Part shown: piece after piece, positions 32,365-41,148 of the stretch
How the letters are laid out: every line of letters begins with the position of its first letter
Numbering within the stretch: the stretch's first letter is position 1
Origin: Bifidobacterium santillanense
GTDB lineage: Bacteria > Actinomycetota > Actinomycetes > Actinomycetales > Bifidobacteriaceae
Length of the DNA: 64,000 nucleotides
Assembly (NCBI RefSeq): GCF_018555385.1
Contig: NZ_JAFEJS010000001.1
Span: 186,001 to 250,000 of the forward strand
Direction: 5' to 3'
Position numbers and translations under genes: made by a program
Notes under the pieces: model-generated
What the model was told of the DNA's origin: nothing
Databases searched by the model: none
The model's input: only the letters and a program-made list of their open reading frames with translations

Positions 32365-33203
32365 CGTATGCGAACACGATCGATCCGATGACGGGCCCGT
32401 CGGCCGGGCCGGATCGGAACCACGCCGTGCCCCGCGCGTATGCGGCGGCGCGCCGCGGGCCATCCGTGCGTGCGGCGTTCCGGTGGGAGACGCGCAAGGC
32501 CGGCAACCTGTGGTACTGGATCGCGGTCGTCCTGTTCGACGCGATCGGCATGTTCAACGGGTGGAGCCAGTACGTCGACTACCGGGCGGAGTTCACCGAG
32601 CAGGGCGTGACCTGGGCGGCGGTCTGGGGGCAGGCGATCCTCCTGCCGAGCATGGTGTTCATGCCGATGCTGACGGCCGCGTTCGCCGCGCAGATCGAAG
32701 CCAACGAGCACCGCGGACGCAACTGGCGGCGGCTGAACGCCGTCGGCGCCGCGGACGTGGCCGTCGCCGGCAAGATGCTGCACGGCCTGACGGCCTCGCT
32801 CCTGACCGTCCTCGTGTTCGAGGCCGAGTTCATCCTCGTCGGCCGCCTCGCCGCCGGCTTCGATCTCGCGGACCTCGGCCCGTTCCTCATACGCGGCGTC
32901 CCCCTGACCCTGTCGGTGTGGGCGATCATGACCCTGACGCAGGCGGCGGGCGCGAAGGCGGAGTCGTTCGCCGGCACGATGAGCGTGATGATGCTCCTGA
33001 CCATCGGCGGCTGCGCGTTGAGCATCGCCGCGCCGGCCGTCGCCCGGGCGTATCCGCTCGCCCTGATCACCGGCGCCTCCGCCGTGCGCGACCTCGCCGA
33101 CGTCGCCGACCCCGTCTCCATGCTCGTCTCGACGATCGTCGCCGCGACATGGGTCGCGATCGGCGCCCTGCTCTTCCGCCGGCTCGCCCGGAGGGCCGTC
33201 TGA
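32361..33203 (+). CDS. ABC-2 type permease
   Basis: A 280-residue permease, the second membrane subunit of this operon. After about 45 polar residues the first helix is NLWYWIAVVLFDAIGMFNGW. It carries six predicted helices, with MVFMPMLTAAFAAQIEANEHRGRNWR at the first cytoplasmic turn (shown in two parts: MVFMPMLTAAFAAQ and IEANEHRGRNWR), a hallmark of these exporters. The start overlaps the previous stop; the kinase gene starts 68 bases after its stop. Members of this group remove cationic peptides or bacitracin-like drugs; the real substrate is unknown. Confidence 0.83.
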   Translation: MTYANTIDPMTGPSAGPDRNHAVPRAYAAARRGPSVRAAFRWETRKAGNLWYWIAVVLFDAIGMFNGWSQYVDYRAEFTEQGVTWAAVWGQAILLPSMVFMPMLTAAFAAQIEANEHRGRNWRRLNAVGAADVAVAGKMLHGLTASLLTVLVFEAEFILVGRLAAGFDLADLGPFLIRGVPLTLSVWAIMTLTQAAGAKAESFAGTMSVMMLLTIGGCALSIAAPAVARAYPLALITGASAVRDLADVADPVSMLVSTIVAATWVAIGALLFRRLARRAV

Positions 33204-33271
33204 ACACCCATCGCCGCGGCCGCGATACGCTTGCCGTCGGAGAACGACGGCTGCACGGAAGGAATCTCGAC

Positions 33272-34618
33272 ATGAAGGAGACATCGACGACGCGATCGGA
33301 CACCGTATGGAACCGTCCGGCCGCGTTCTGGCGGTCGAACCCGGCCGCGCGCATGGCGATGCCGGTGCTGTGCCTGGTCTACGACGTGATGATGGTCACC
33401 CGGCTCGTGTTCGCCGGCAGTTCCGCCGATCCTGCCGCATGGGCGTTGACGCAGCGCGGCCGGTGGGGGCTGCCGCTGCTCGTCATCCTGTGCCTCGCCT
33501 CCGTCTCGGTACTGCCGCTGCGCACGCGGCGTCCGTTCGCGGTGCTGTGCTCGACATGCGCAACGTACCTGTGCGGATCGGCGTTCGCCGTGCAGCCGTA
33601 TCTGTGGCCGCCGCTGTGCGTCGCCATGTACTGCTGCGCGGCGCTCGCCGACATGCCGCGCGCGTGCGCCGGCATCGTGCTGACGGCCGCGTCCCTGACG
33701 GCGGGCGCGTGGCTGTCGAACCCGTCCGTGGCCGGCGGCCTCGCCGCGACGATGCCGATGACGCTGCCCCTGGCGGCTGTCGTCTCGCTCGCGTCATGGT
33801 CGCGCGTCATGCGGACGCGTCGGGAGGACGCGGCGCGGATCGACGAGGCGAGGGCGAGGGCCGACGAGGCCGCGGCGCAACGCGACATGATGGAGGCGCG
33901 GGCGCGCCTGTCCGCCGAACTGCACGACAGCGTCGGACACGACCTGACGGCCATCATCGCGCTCGCCGAAGGGCTGAGGGCGGTCAACGGGGACGAGGCG
34001 CTGGACGAGGCGATCGACACGATCGCGACGCTCGGTCGTCAGGCGCTGGACGACACGAGAAGGGTGGCCCGCTCGCTCAACCCGGTGCGCCCCGCGGCGG
34101 CCGCGGGGGAGGCCGACGCCGGCGCGACGGGAGGGAAGCCGGCCGTCCACGGGTGGGATGACGTCGACCGGGTGCTGTCGACGGCGCGCGCGACCGGAAT
34201 CACGGCCGTGCTGACCGAGACCGGCACGCGTCCGGCCGACGCGACGCAGGCGGACCTGTGCTTCACGGTCAGCCGCGAGGCGGTGACCAACGCGATGCGA
34301 CACGGCCGCGACGTCACGTCGATCGTGGTGTCGTGGGACCATCATGCGGATGGTTCGATGACGGTCACGGTGCGCGATGACGGCGGGCGGCCGCATGGCT
34401 CCGGGGACGGCTCCCCCCGACCCGCCGCACGGGCGGTTCCCTCAGGGGAGGAGAGCCGGAACCATCATCATCCGTCTGACGGAGACGGGACCGGACTGGC
34501 GCGTCTGCGGGAACGCCTCGCACGGACCGGAGGCGCATTGGAGGCCGGGCCGTCGGACGACGGCGACGGTTGGACGTTGCGGGCGCAACTGCCCGTAACG
34601 ATGAAAGGGGAACGATGA
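33272..34618 (+). CDS. Sensor histidine kinase, NarL/LuxR-partner class
   Basis: A 448-residue kinase. Residues about 28-175 contain several helices, and a coiled linker (RREDAARIDEARARADEA) leads to the HisKA_3 motif LSAELHDSVGHDL with phospho-acceptor His218. The ATPase domain has the N-box REAVTNAMRHG and VRDDGGRPHGSG. Between this and the GTGLARLRERL box an abnormal insert (GDGSPRPAARAVPSGEESRN) is encoded by a palindromic DNA element at 34409-34456. The kinase may still fold, since the insert falls in the ATP-lid, but activity is uncertain. The stop overlaps the regulator start. Confidence 0.9.
   Translation: MKETSTTRSDTVWNRPAAFWRSNPAARMAMPVLCLVYDVMMVTRLVFAGSSADPAAWALTQRGRWGLPLLVILCLASVSVLPLRTRRPFAVLCSTCATYLCGSAFAVQPYLWPPLCVAMYCCAALADMPRACAGIVLTAASLTAGAWLSNPSVAGGLAATMPMTLPLAAVVSLASWSRVMRTRREDAARIDEARARADEAAAQRDMMEARARLSAELHDSVGHDLTAIIALAEGLRAVNGDEALDEAIDTIATLGRQALDDTRRVARSLNPVRPAAAAGEADAGATGGKPAVHGWDDVDRVLSTARATGITAVLTETGTRPADATQADLCFTVSREAVTNAMRHGRDVTSIVVSWDHHADGSMTVTVRDDGGRPHGSGDGSPRPAARAVPSGEESRNHHHPSDGDGTGLARLRERLARTGGALEAGPSDDGDGWTLRAQLPVTMKGER
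34409..34456. repeat. Palindromic element inside the kinase gene
   Basis: Outer segments GGCTCCCC (34409-34416) and GGGGAGGAGAGCC (34444-34456) surround an inner hairpin CCGCC (34422-34426) / GGCGG (34432-34436). The outer core resembles the GGCTCCCCTC/GAGGGGAGCC hairpins at 6290 and 41863, which are intergenic. Here the element is read in frame as part of the kinase ATP-lid. Confidence 0.5.
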
Positions 34619-35316
34619 ACGACGACGACCCCATCAGGGTGATGCTGGTCGACGACCAGCCGGCCACGAGACTCGGCTTCTCGATGATGATGAGCGTCGA
34701 CCGGACGCTCAGGGTGGTCGCGCAGGCCGGCGACGGGCGGGAGGCGCTCGACCTGCTGCGCGCGATGCGCGACGAGGACCTGCCCGACGTGGTCCTCATG
34801 GACGTGCGCATGCCCGTCATGGACGGCATCGACGCCACGCGGCTCATCCGCGCGCGCTACCCGGGAACCCGGGTGCTCATCCTCACCACCTACGACGAGG
34901 ACTCGTACGGCGGGCTCGACGCCGGCGCGAGCGGGTTCCTCCTCAAGGACGTGACCGCCGAGCAGCTGCGCCGCGCCGTCCACGCCGTGCACGACGGCGA
35001 CGCGATCCTCACGCCGCGCCTCACCCGCGAGGTGCTCGAACACGGCGTGCCCCGCACGACGGGCGCCCCGGCCGCAGCCTCCGGTGCCGCGGGGTCGCCG
35101 GGCCGCGCGATGTTCGACGCTCTGACTCCGCGCGAACTCGACGTCGCCGCGCTCGTCGCCGAGGGTCTCACCAATGCGGAGATCGGCGAGCGTCTCATCA
35201 TCCAACCCGACTCGGTCAAACGCACCGTCACGCGCGTCCTCGCCCGGCTCGGCATGCGCGACCGCGTGCAGATCGTCGTCGCTTGGTACAGGACCGGCAT
35301 GCGCCACACGGTATGA
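34615..35316 (+). CDS. LuxR/NarL-family response regulator
   Basis: A 233-residue regulator. The receiver starts IRVMLVDDQPATRLGF, with phospho-acceptor Asp63 in VVLMDVRMPVMDG, switch residues in LILTTYDEDSY and Lys in GFLLKDVTAEQL. The LuxR domain is TPRELDVAALVAEG followed by NAEIGERLIIQPDSVKRTV. The ATG overlaps the kinase stop and follows AAAGGGGAAC. It probably binds the palindrome before the ABC operon and switches that operon on, by analogy with comparable bacitracin-response loci. Confidence 0.92.
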   Translation: MNDDDPIRVMLVDDQPATRLGFSMMMSVDRTLRVVAQAGDGREALDLLRAMRDEDLPDVVLMDVRMPVMDGIDATRLIRARYPGTRVLILTTYDEDSYGGLDAGASGFLLKDVTAEQLRRAVHAVHDGDAILTPRLTREVLEHGVPRTTGAPAAASGAAGSPGRAMFDALTPRELDVAALVAEGLTNAEIGERLIIQPDSVKRTVTRVLARLGMRDRVQIVVAWYRTGMRHTV

Positions 35317-35389
35317 CACGCGGGACGGGGGACCGGACGGCATCCGAGACCCGACCGACGGCGTGCTGCGGACGCACTACAGTGGAGTC

Positions 35390-37720
35390 ATGCTCGACCA
35401 TCTGACGCTGCACGTGCGCGACATCGACCGTTCCGTCGCGTTCTACGCGAAGGCCCTCGCACCGCTCGGCTACGTCGTTAAGGCCCACCACGAGCCCACG
35501 CTCGGATTCGGCGTCGACGACGGCACCCCGCACTCCGACTTCTACCTGTCCCCGATGGGGGATCCCGCCGACCGAACCGATTCCGCCGGCCACGTCTCGG
35601 AGGCATCGACGGCATGCCCCGTCACGCACATCGCGTTCCTCGCCGTCGACGAGGATTCCGTACGCGCGTTCCACGCCGCGGCGCTCGCCGCCGGCGGACG
35701 CGACAACGGCGCGCCCGGCCCGCGCCCCTACCATCCCGGTTATTACTCCGCGTTCGTGCTCGACCCCGACGGCAACAACATCGAGGCCGTCACCGACTGG
35801 TCCGGCTGGTTCGGTCGCCCGGCACCACAGGAACATGAGAATCCGGAAGATGGAGGCTTGGATTCGAGAAGTATGTCCATCTCCAACACGGTGAAGACCA
35901 CGGAATCCGATCTCAATGGCGACGGCCCTGTCACGGCACGCAGTCCATCCGCGCGGAAGATCAAGCTGTTCCGTTCCTTGTTCCGCGGGCGTGACGACGT
36001 ATACGCTCACGGGTTCGTATCCAAGAAGACCGGTAAAACCGGATACGCGCCGGCGGCGTGGAACGAATGGAGTACCTTGCCGAACGGTAAACGCATCCCC
36101 ACGCCGCCGGGACAGAAGCGCTACAAATCTCTGACCGACCGGGTGCTGCTCGATCACTTCACCAAACGGGACGATCGGCTCACTAACGTCGTCGGGCTTT
36201 ATCCCCTGTCCCGAGAATCGAAGGTCTGGTTCCTCGTCATCGATTTCGATGGCGATGGCTGGCAGGATGAGATCAAGGTGGTCCGAGACGTCTGCGAACG
36301 GCACGGCATAGCGCCGGCAATAGAACGCTCGCGGTCCGGGAACGGCGGACACTTGTGGCTGTTTCTCTCCGAGAAGATGGACGCGGCGCAGGTACGTCGC
36401 ATGGGGGACGCATTGCTGAATGAAGCGTCCGTTCTGACCCACATCAAGTTCCGATCCTACGACCGCATGTTCCCCAATCAGGATGTCCTGCCTGAGGGAG
36501 GATTCGGCAACCTGATCGCACTCCCACTGCAGCGCATGGCACGAGACAATGGCAACAGCGTCTTCGTCGGCGAACGATTTTTGCCATATCAGGATCAGTG
36601 GGCGTATCTCTCCTCGATCAAACGTATCACGCCAGAGCAGGTGCATGCCATCGCTGCTCTGGCGAAAACGGCGAACGACCCGCTGGGAGAGCCCGATGTC
36701 TCCGATGATTTCCCATCCCGGCCCTCCGGCACGTCGGAGAAGAATGATCATCGGCCATCGAGAGCCGTGGCGCATTCCCTTTCCGCAACGGATCTGCCAC
36801 GGTCCGTCACCATCGTCGAACGGGGCATGCTCTCCGTTCCCAAAGACGGCATGACCCCAGCCGCGCTCAACGCGATACGCCGCCTCGCCGCGTTCTCCAA
36901 CCCCGACTTCTACCGGGCCCAAGCCATGCGACAGCCCATCTACAACAAACCACGCATCATCTACCGCGGTGAGGAGACTGACGAAACTCTTCTCCTACCA
37001 AGAGGTTGCAAAGAGGCCCTGACCGCGCTGCTGGACCGTGTCGGGGCCACCGTGGACTATCACAACGAACGCAACCCAGGTGAACGGATACGGGTGGAAT
37101 TCACAGGAACGCTTCGTGAACGCCAAAACGTTGCTGCACGAAGCATGCTGGCGCACGATGATGGCATACTCATCGCCCCGACGGGGTTCGGCAAAACCGT
37201 GATCGCGGCGGACCTTATCGCCGAGCGGAAAACCAACACGCTGATCATCCTGAGATCATCCGCACTGCTCGAACAATGGAGGGAACGGCTCGGACAATTC
37301 CTCGACATCACCGCCGCGCTGCCTCCCTTATTGACCGCAACCGGACGCGTCAGCCGGAGGAAACGACACGTCATCGGACAGATAGGAGCTGGACGCAACG
37401 AACCAAACGGCATCATCGACATCGCATTGTCGCAATCACTGTTCGACAGAGGCGACGTTCCCGGAGCCAAGCGCGTCAAGGACCTTATCGGACGTTACGG
37501 TATGATCATCTTCGACGAATGCCATCACGTGGCCTCCGTCGACACCGAAGCGATCGCACGTGCAACCGACGCCAAATACGTTTACGGATTCACCGGGACC
37601 CTGAAACGCGACGACGGCATGCAGCCCATCGTCACCATGCGATGCGGGCCGGTCCGCGACACCGTCGACGTCAACGAACACATGGAGACGCAGCGATTCT
37701 CCAGACGATACATACCGTGA
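35390..37720 (+). CDS. VOC domain joined to a TOTE-like primase-helicase, ending at a premature TGA
   Basis: A 776-residue open frame from ATG 35390. Residues about 1-147 are a complete VOC/glyoxalase domain (LDHLTLHVRDIDRSVAFYAK to DPDGNNIEAVTDWSGWFG). From about residue 160 it changes to an archaeo-eukaryotic primase-type domain with Asp285, Asp287 and Asp289 in VIDFDGD and GNGGHLWLF, as in TOTE conflict systems. It then becomes an SF2 helicase with Walker A APTGFGKT (Lys602) and DECHH (709-713). The reading ends at TGA 37718-37720, and the rest of the helicase continues in the same frame. ATG 35873 could be the true start of the second part. The frame is read as a fusion of two genes, one interrupted. 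Confidence 0.75.
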   Translation: MLDHLTLHVRDIDRSVAFYAKALAPLGYVVKAHHEPTLGFGVDDGTPHSDFYLSPMGDPADRTDSAGHVSEASTACPVTHIAFLAVDEDSVRAFHAAALAAGGRDNGAPGPRPYHPGYYSAFVLDPDGNNIEAVTDWSGWFGRPAPQEHENPEDGGLDSRSMSISNTVKTTESDLNGDGPVTARSPSARKIKLFRSLFRGRDDVYAHGFVSKKTGKTGYAPAAWNEWSTLPNGKRIPTPPGQKRYKSLTDRVLLDHFTKRDDRLTNVVGLYPLSRESKVWFLVIDFDGDGWQDEIKVVRDVCERHGIAPAIERSRSGNGGHLWLFLSEKMDAAQVRRMGDALLNEASVLTHIKFRSYDRMFPNQDVLPEGGFGNLIALPLQRMARDNGNSVFVGERFLPYQDQWAYLSSIKRITPEQVHAIAALAKTANDPLGEPDVSDDFPSRPSGTSEKNDHRPSRAVAHSLSATDLPRSVTIVERGMLSVPKDGMTPAALNAIRRLAAFSNPDFYRAQAMRQPIYNKPRIIYRGEETDETLLLPRGCKEALTALLDRVGATVDYHNERNPGERIRVEFTGTLRERQNVAARSMLAHDDGILIAPTGFGKTVIAADLIAERKTNTLIILRSSALLEQWRERLGQFLDITAALPPLLTATGRVSRRKRHVIGQIGAGRNEPNGIIDIALSQSLFDRGDVPGAKRVKDLIGRYGMIIFDECHHVASVDTEAIARATDAKYVYGFTGTLKRDDGMQPIVTMRCGPVRDTVDVNEHMETQRFSRRYIP

Positions 37721-37807
37721 TTCACCCCAGTCAGCCTCGACCTCATCGAGCCATACACCTATCACGATTACCTTGAAGCCGCATGTGAAGACAAGGACCG
37801 CAATGAC

Positions 37808-38845
37808 ATGATTGTCGACGACGCCATGACGGTCATCAATGGGAACGGAACCCCACTGCTGCTCACCAAACGCATCGGACACGCGAAAGCACTCGCCGAT
37901 GCCCTCCGGGAACGGGACTGCGACCATGTGATTCTCCTCTATGGCGCTGAAGCGAAGAAGGCCCGACACGACAAACTTGACCAGCTCAAGCATATTCCCG
38001 CGGAGGAAAGCCTCGCTGTCGTGGCGACAGGAAGCTACATCGGCGAAGGATTCGACTGCAAACGACTCGATACGCTCATACTCACAGCGCCCGTATCCGC
38101 GGAAACGGCGATCACCCAGTACCTCGGACGACTGCACCGAGATAATGACGGAAAACGGGAGGTGCGTGTCTACGACTACATCGACGTCGCCATCCCCATG
38201 GCTTCCAGTATGTACCGCAAGCGTTTGAAGACATACGTGGCGCAGGGGTACACGCCGATGATGCCGGACAGCAACGCCGATTCAATACGCCGGGCCAAGA
38301 TGAAAGCCTTATCGGCACGCAAAAGCGCGCTTGCCGGAGCTGATGCACCGATCGAACACCATGAAGGGGATGAACCCATCCCCGTAATCAATGCGGACAG
38401 ATTCCATACGGCATTCCGTAACGACATCAAGCGATGCCAACGGCGGATGACCATATGCGCCGGATACCTTACGCGCCATGCCATCGACCAATTGGCCGAC
38501 GTGATTCTCGAAACAGCCGGCAGAGGGGTGACGATTGCCGTCAGCGTACGTATTTCACCCAAAACGACGGAAGCGTCACGCCTCCGGGCGGCGCACAACA
38601 TGGATAGACTTCGTGCATTGGGGTGCACGGTGCAGGTCGTGGAAGCATGCAACGAGTTCGCCGTATTCGACGATGAACTCATCTGGTTCGGCACCATCGA
38701 CTTATTGGGAACGCCCAAACCCGACGACCGCTCTCTACGATTCGCCAATACGGAGATCGCCGGGATGCTCATCGCAAGTACCGGCAAGAACGAAGGGAAA
38801 GGCCGAGCACAAGGAGGCGATCTTCACGCCATCCATCAGCTATGA
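37808..38845 (+). CDS. C-terminal half of the TOTE-like helicase with degenerate PLD domain
   Basis: This 345-residue open frame follows the premature stop in the same frame. It holds helicase lobe 2 (TPLLLTKRIGHAKALADAL, SYIGEGFDCKRLDTLI, QYLGRLHR) and a PLD-like domain (ADRFHTAFRNDIKRC to FAVFDDELIWFGTIDLLG). In active relatives the second motif is HxK before FAVID; here it is CNEF, so the catalytic His and Lys are lost. No ribosome site precedes 37808. Translation by itself is doubtful, and it is best taken as the second half of the broken gene above. Confidence 0.5.
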   Translation: MIVDDAMTVINGNGTPLLLTKRIGHAKALADALRERDCDHVILLYGAEAKKARHDKLDQLKHIPAEESLAVVATGSYIGEGFDCKRLDTLILTAPVSAETAITQYLGRLHRDNDGKREVRVYDYIDVAIPMASSMYRKRLKTYVAQGYTPMMPDSNADSIRRAKMKALSARKSALAGADAPIEHHEGDEPIPVINADRFHTAFRNDIKRCQRRMTICAGYLTRHAIDQLADVILETAGRGVTIAVSVRISPKTTEASRLRAAHNMDRLRALGCTVQVVEACNEFAVFDDELIWFGTIDLLGTPKPDDRSLRFANTEIAGMLIASTGKNEGKGRAQGGDLHAIHQL

Positions 38846-38938
38846 CCACGGATGGCCGATGTGATGGATGGAGGTTAGTACCGGGGATCGCATCCATAGA
38901 TGTGCGCATTCCGTCCGGCGCGCGACGACAATGGAGAC

Positions 38939-39538
38939 ATGAGCAACGCACTGATCATCACTTCCAACCCCGAACACAACAGCCTCACCAACGCCGTCGG
39001 CAAAGCCTTCGCCGACGGCTACGCCGAACGGGGCGGCACCGCCGACGTCCTCGACCTGTACGAGGCCGGCTTCAACCCCGTCTACTCGTCCGCCGACCGC
39101 GCCCACTATCTGGGTCTCGGCCCGCTGCCGAAGGACGTGGCCGCCATCCAGGACCGTCTCGCCGCCGCCGACGCCATCGTCCTCGCCTTCCCCGTCTACT
39201 GGTACACGATGCCCGCCATGGTCAAGGGACTGTTCGACCGCGTCATCTGCCGCGGCTTCGCCTACAACGCCGACGGCACGCCCGGCGCGCTCGCCGGCAA
39301 GACGGTTCGCGTGATCCTCCTGACCGGCGGCACCGAGGACTGGTACGCGTCCGACGGGATCGGCGAGGCGCTCGACAACCAGATCCGCCGCCAGACGTTC
39401 ATGAAGTACTGCGGCGTGGAGGACGTCGAGCTCGTCTACGTCGACGGCCTGTCGATGGGCGACGACGACCCGGCCAAGCGCGAGGCCGCCGCCCGTCACC
39501 TCGACCGCATCCGGGAGATGGGCGCCTCGCTCGCGTGA
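38939..39538 (+). CDS. Flavodoxin-like NAD(P)H oxidoreductase (MdaB/KefF type)
   Basis: A 199-residue protein with the flavodoxin-like quinone-reductase fold. It starts NALIITSNPEHNSLTNAVGKA, the family FMN/FAD phosphate loop. ADAIVLAFPVYWYTMPAMVKGLFDRVICRG (given here in key parts, LAFPVYWYTMPA and KGLFDRV) is the usual second motif, and RVILLTGGTEDWY the third. It should transfer two electrons from NAD(P)H to quinones or similar acceptors in the cytosol. ATG 38939 follows ATGGAG at close spacing. A strong bidirectional hairpin separates it from the convergent kinase gene. Confidence 0.9.
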   Translation: MSNALIITSNPEHNSLTNAVGKAFADGYAERGGTADVLDLYEAGFNPVYSSADRAHYLGLGPLPKDVAAIQDRLAAADAIVLAFPVYWYTMPAMVKGLFDRVICRGFAYNADGTPGALAGKTVRVILLTGGTEDWYASDGIGEALDNQIRRQTFMKYCGVEDVELVYVDGLSMGDDDPAKREAAARHLDRIREMGASLA

Positions 39539-39563
39539 GCGCCGCCGTTTCCCCGTACCGCTT

Positions 39564-39609
39564 CATCCCGTCCGACCTCCCCGTCACCCGTAGGGGAGTC
39601 GGACGGGAT
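39564..39609. terminator. Strong bidirectional terminator
   Basis: ATCCCGTCCGAC then CTCCCC (39564-39581) pairs with GGGGAG then TCGGACGGGAT (39593-39609) through about 17 positions with one bulge. A TTTCC run follows on the forward strand. It sits between the stop of the oxidoreductase (39538) and the stop of the convergent kinase (39613) and would serve both. Confidence 0.8.
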
Positions 39610-39612
39610 TTC

Positions 39613-41148
39613 CTATGCCAAGGGGATGCCGTCGATTTCGGCGCGGAATCCGCGTTCCCCGTCCCGCGACAGGCGGAGACGCGCGCCCGTCGCGTCGCAG
39701 GCGGCGTCGGCGATGGACAGACCGAGTCCCACTCCGGAGACCGCGCTGATGCGGGAGTTCACGCCGCGGTGGAACGGCTGGACCAGCTCGTCCAGATCGT
39801 CCGGCAGTTGCTCGTCGGTGGTGTTCGCGACCGTCAGACGGATGCCATCGTCGTCGCGGGCAATCGCCACCGTGATCGAACCGCCGTCGTCCGTGTTGTG
39901 CATGACGGCGTTGCGGATGAGGTTGCCTACGGCGAGGCGCATCAGCGCCGGGTTCGCCTTCGCCGTGACCGCGGAATCGTCCTCGCCGTCCATGTCCGTC
40001 GTGACGGTGATGTTCCGGGATGCGATCCCGTCCTCCATGTCCGTCAGGGCGTCGCGCACGCATGCGGCGAGGTCCGTCCTTCCAGGCTGCGCGGTGACGT
40101 CGGCCATGTCGGCGGTCCCGGCGTCCTCGAGCTTGCCGTAGGCTCCGCTTTGGATGCGCGAGAGGGTCAGGAGCGCGCCGACCAGTTCGGCGCCGCGCCG
40201 GTTGGCGGCGAGCGCGCGGCGCACGGACGGCTCCACGTCTGAGGGGAAGCGCCCCTGTGCGAGGGGTGCGTCGAGGTTCGTTTCGACGGCGGCGATGGGC
40301 GTGCGCAGCTCGTGCGATGCGTTGGACACGAACCGTCGTTCCGCCTCGGAGGCGGCCTGGATGCGTTCGAGCATCCCGTTGATGGAGTCGCCGAGGCGCG
40401 TGACCTCGTCGTCGCCCCGCTTCACGTCGATGCGCGTGCCGAGGTCGGACGGGTCGAGCGCGGCGGTCTGGTCGCTGATGGATTTCAGACGTTTGGCCAT
40501 GCGCGAGGTGACGATCCAGATGACGAGGATGCTGGCCGCTCCGAAGCACACGAAGATGATGGCGGCGCTGATGCGCAGCCCGTTGGCGACGGTGTCCTGG
40601 TTCCATACGGAGATGCCGTAGGGCGTGGTGATGGTGAACGATCCGTCGCCGCCCCAGTCGACGCGGTAGGGGTCGCCGTTGATCCGCCCGCTGGCGCTGC
40701 CCTCGTCCTTGCCTCCGCTCACGGAGCCGAGGAAGTCCGGGGCGTTCGCCCCCTGATGCGATCGGACCCATGCGTCGGGATCGGGGTTCGCGGACCATCC
40801 CTGCGAGAACAAGTAGTCGCCGTCGGCGGACGATGAGCCGTTCGCGTCGGACTTGTCCCCGTCCTGTCCGTTCTCGTAGGTGATGGTCATCGCGTAGGAG
40901 AACATGCCGTTGACGACGAGCGTCTGCACGAGGGTGGCCGATCCCAGGGCGATGAGGAACACGAGGCTGATGGCGAGCGTGAGCTTCGCGCGGAATGTTC
41001 TGGGACGGACCTTGTCGAACATGCGTGCGAACCATGCGGCGATGCGATGCCATGCGCGGAGGGGGAGACGGTCCGGCGTGCGGCTGCCGTCCGCGTCGGG
41101 GTCCGTTCCGTGTTCCATTGCGTCGATCCGGTCGTTCCTGTCGGTCAT
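39613..41148 (-). CDS. Sensor histidine kinase, OmpR-partner class
   Basis: A 511-residue classical sensor. A first helix (residues about 57-80, LAISLVFLIALGSATLVQTL) and a second (about 193-215) flank an extracytoplasmic domain of about 110 residues. A HAMP linker follows, then the HisKA motif FVSNASHELRTP with phospho-acceptor His279. The ATPase domain has the N-box VGNLIRNAVMHN and the G-box VSGVGLGLSIADAA. The start at ATG 41148 overlaps the regulator stop (ATGA). The external domain and the divergent exporter operon suggest it senses an extracellular ligand. Confidence 0.93.
   Translation of the reverse strand: MTDRNDRIDAMEHGTDPDADGSRTPDRLPLRAWHRIAAWFARMFDKVRPRTFRAKLTLAISLVFLIALGSATLVQTLVVNGMFSYAMTITYENGQDGDKSDANGSSSADGDYLFSQGWSANPDPDAWVRSHQGANAPDFLGSVSGGKDEGSASGRINGDPYRVDWGGDGSFTITTPYGISVWNQDTVANGLRISAAIIFVCFGAASILVIWIVTSRMAKRLKSISDQTAALDPSDLGTRIDVKRGDDEVTRLGDSINGMLERIQAASEAERRFVSNASHELRTPIAAVETNLDAPLAQGRFPSDVEPSVRRALAANRRGAELVGALLTLSRIQSGAYGKLEDAGTADMADVTAQPGRTDLAACVRDALTDMEDGIASRNITVTTDMDGEDDSAVTAKANPALMRLAVGNLIRNAVMHNTDDGGSITVAIARDDDGIRLTVANTTDEQLPDDLDELVQPFHRGVNSRISAVSGVGLGLSIADAACDATGARLRLSRDGERGFRAEIDGIPLA

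Larger units (their letters stand above)
35390..38845 (+). pseudogene. Whole broken VOC/TOTE-like unit, with in-frame TGA at codon 777
   Basis: Reading through TGA 37718-37720 gives 1,151 residues in one uninterrupted frame. The portion after the stop completes the helicase (SYIGEGFDCKRLDTLI and ITQYLGRLHRDNDG, motif VI) and a C-terminal PLD-like nuclease domain that ends at 38845. The TGA replaces one sense codon between two helicase lobes, so this is a nonsense mutation rather than a frameshift. The downstream part could be re-initiated at ATG 37808, giving 345 residues. The unit looks lower in GC than its neighbours, consistent with acquired DNA. Confidence 0.75.

Noticed and set aside
37718-37720. 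TGA read as selenocysteine or programmed readthrough
   Set aside because: The position is within a helicase linker and not a catalytic site. No selenocysteine structure was seen downstream, and a nonsense mutation is simpler.
37808-38845. Separate gene for the helicase C-terminal half
   Set aside because: It starts inside a helicase lobe without a ribosome site and reads in the same frame as the upstream part. It is a fragment of the interrupted gene rather than a gene of its own.
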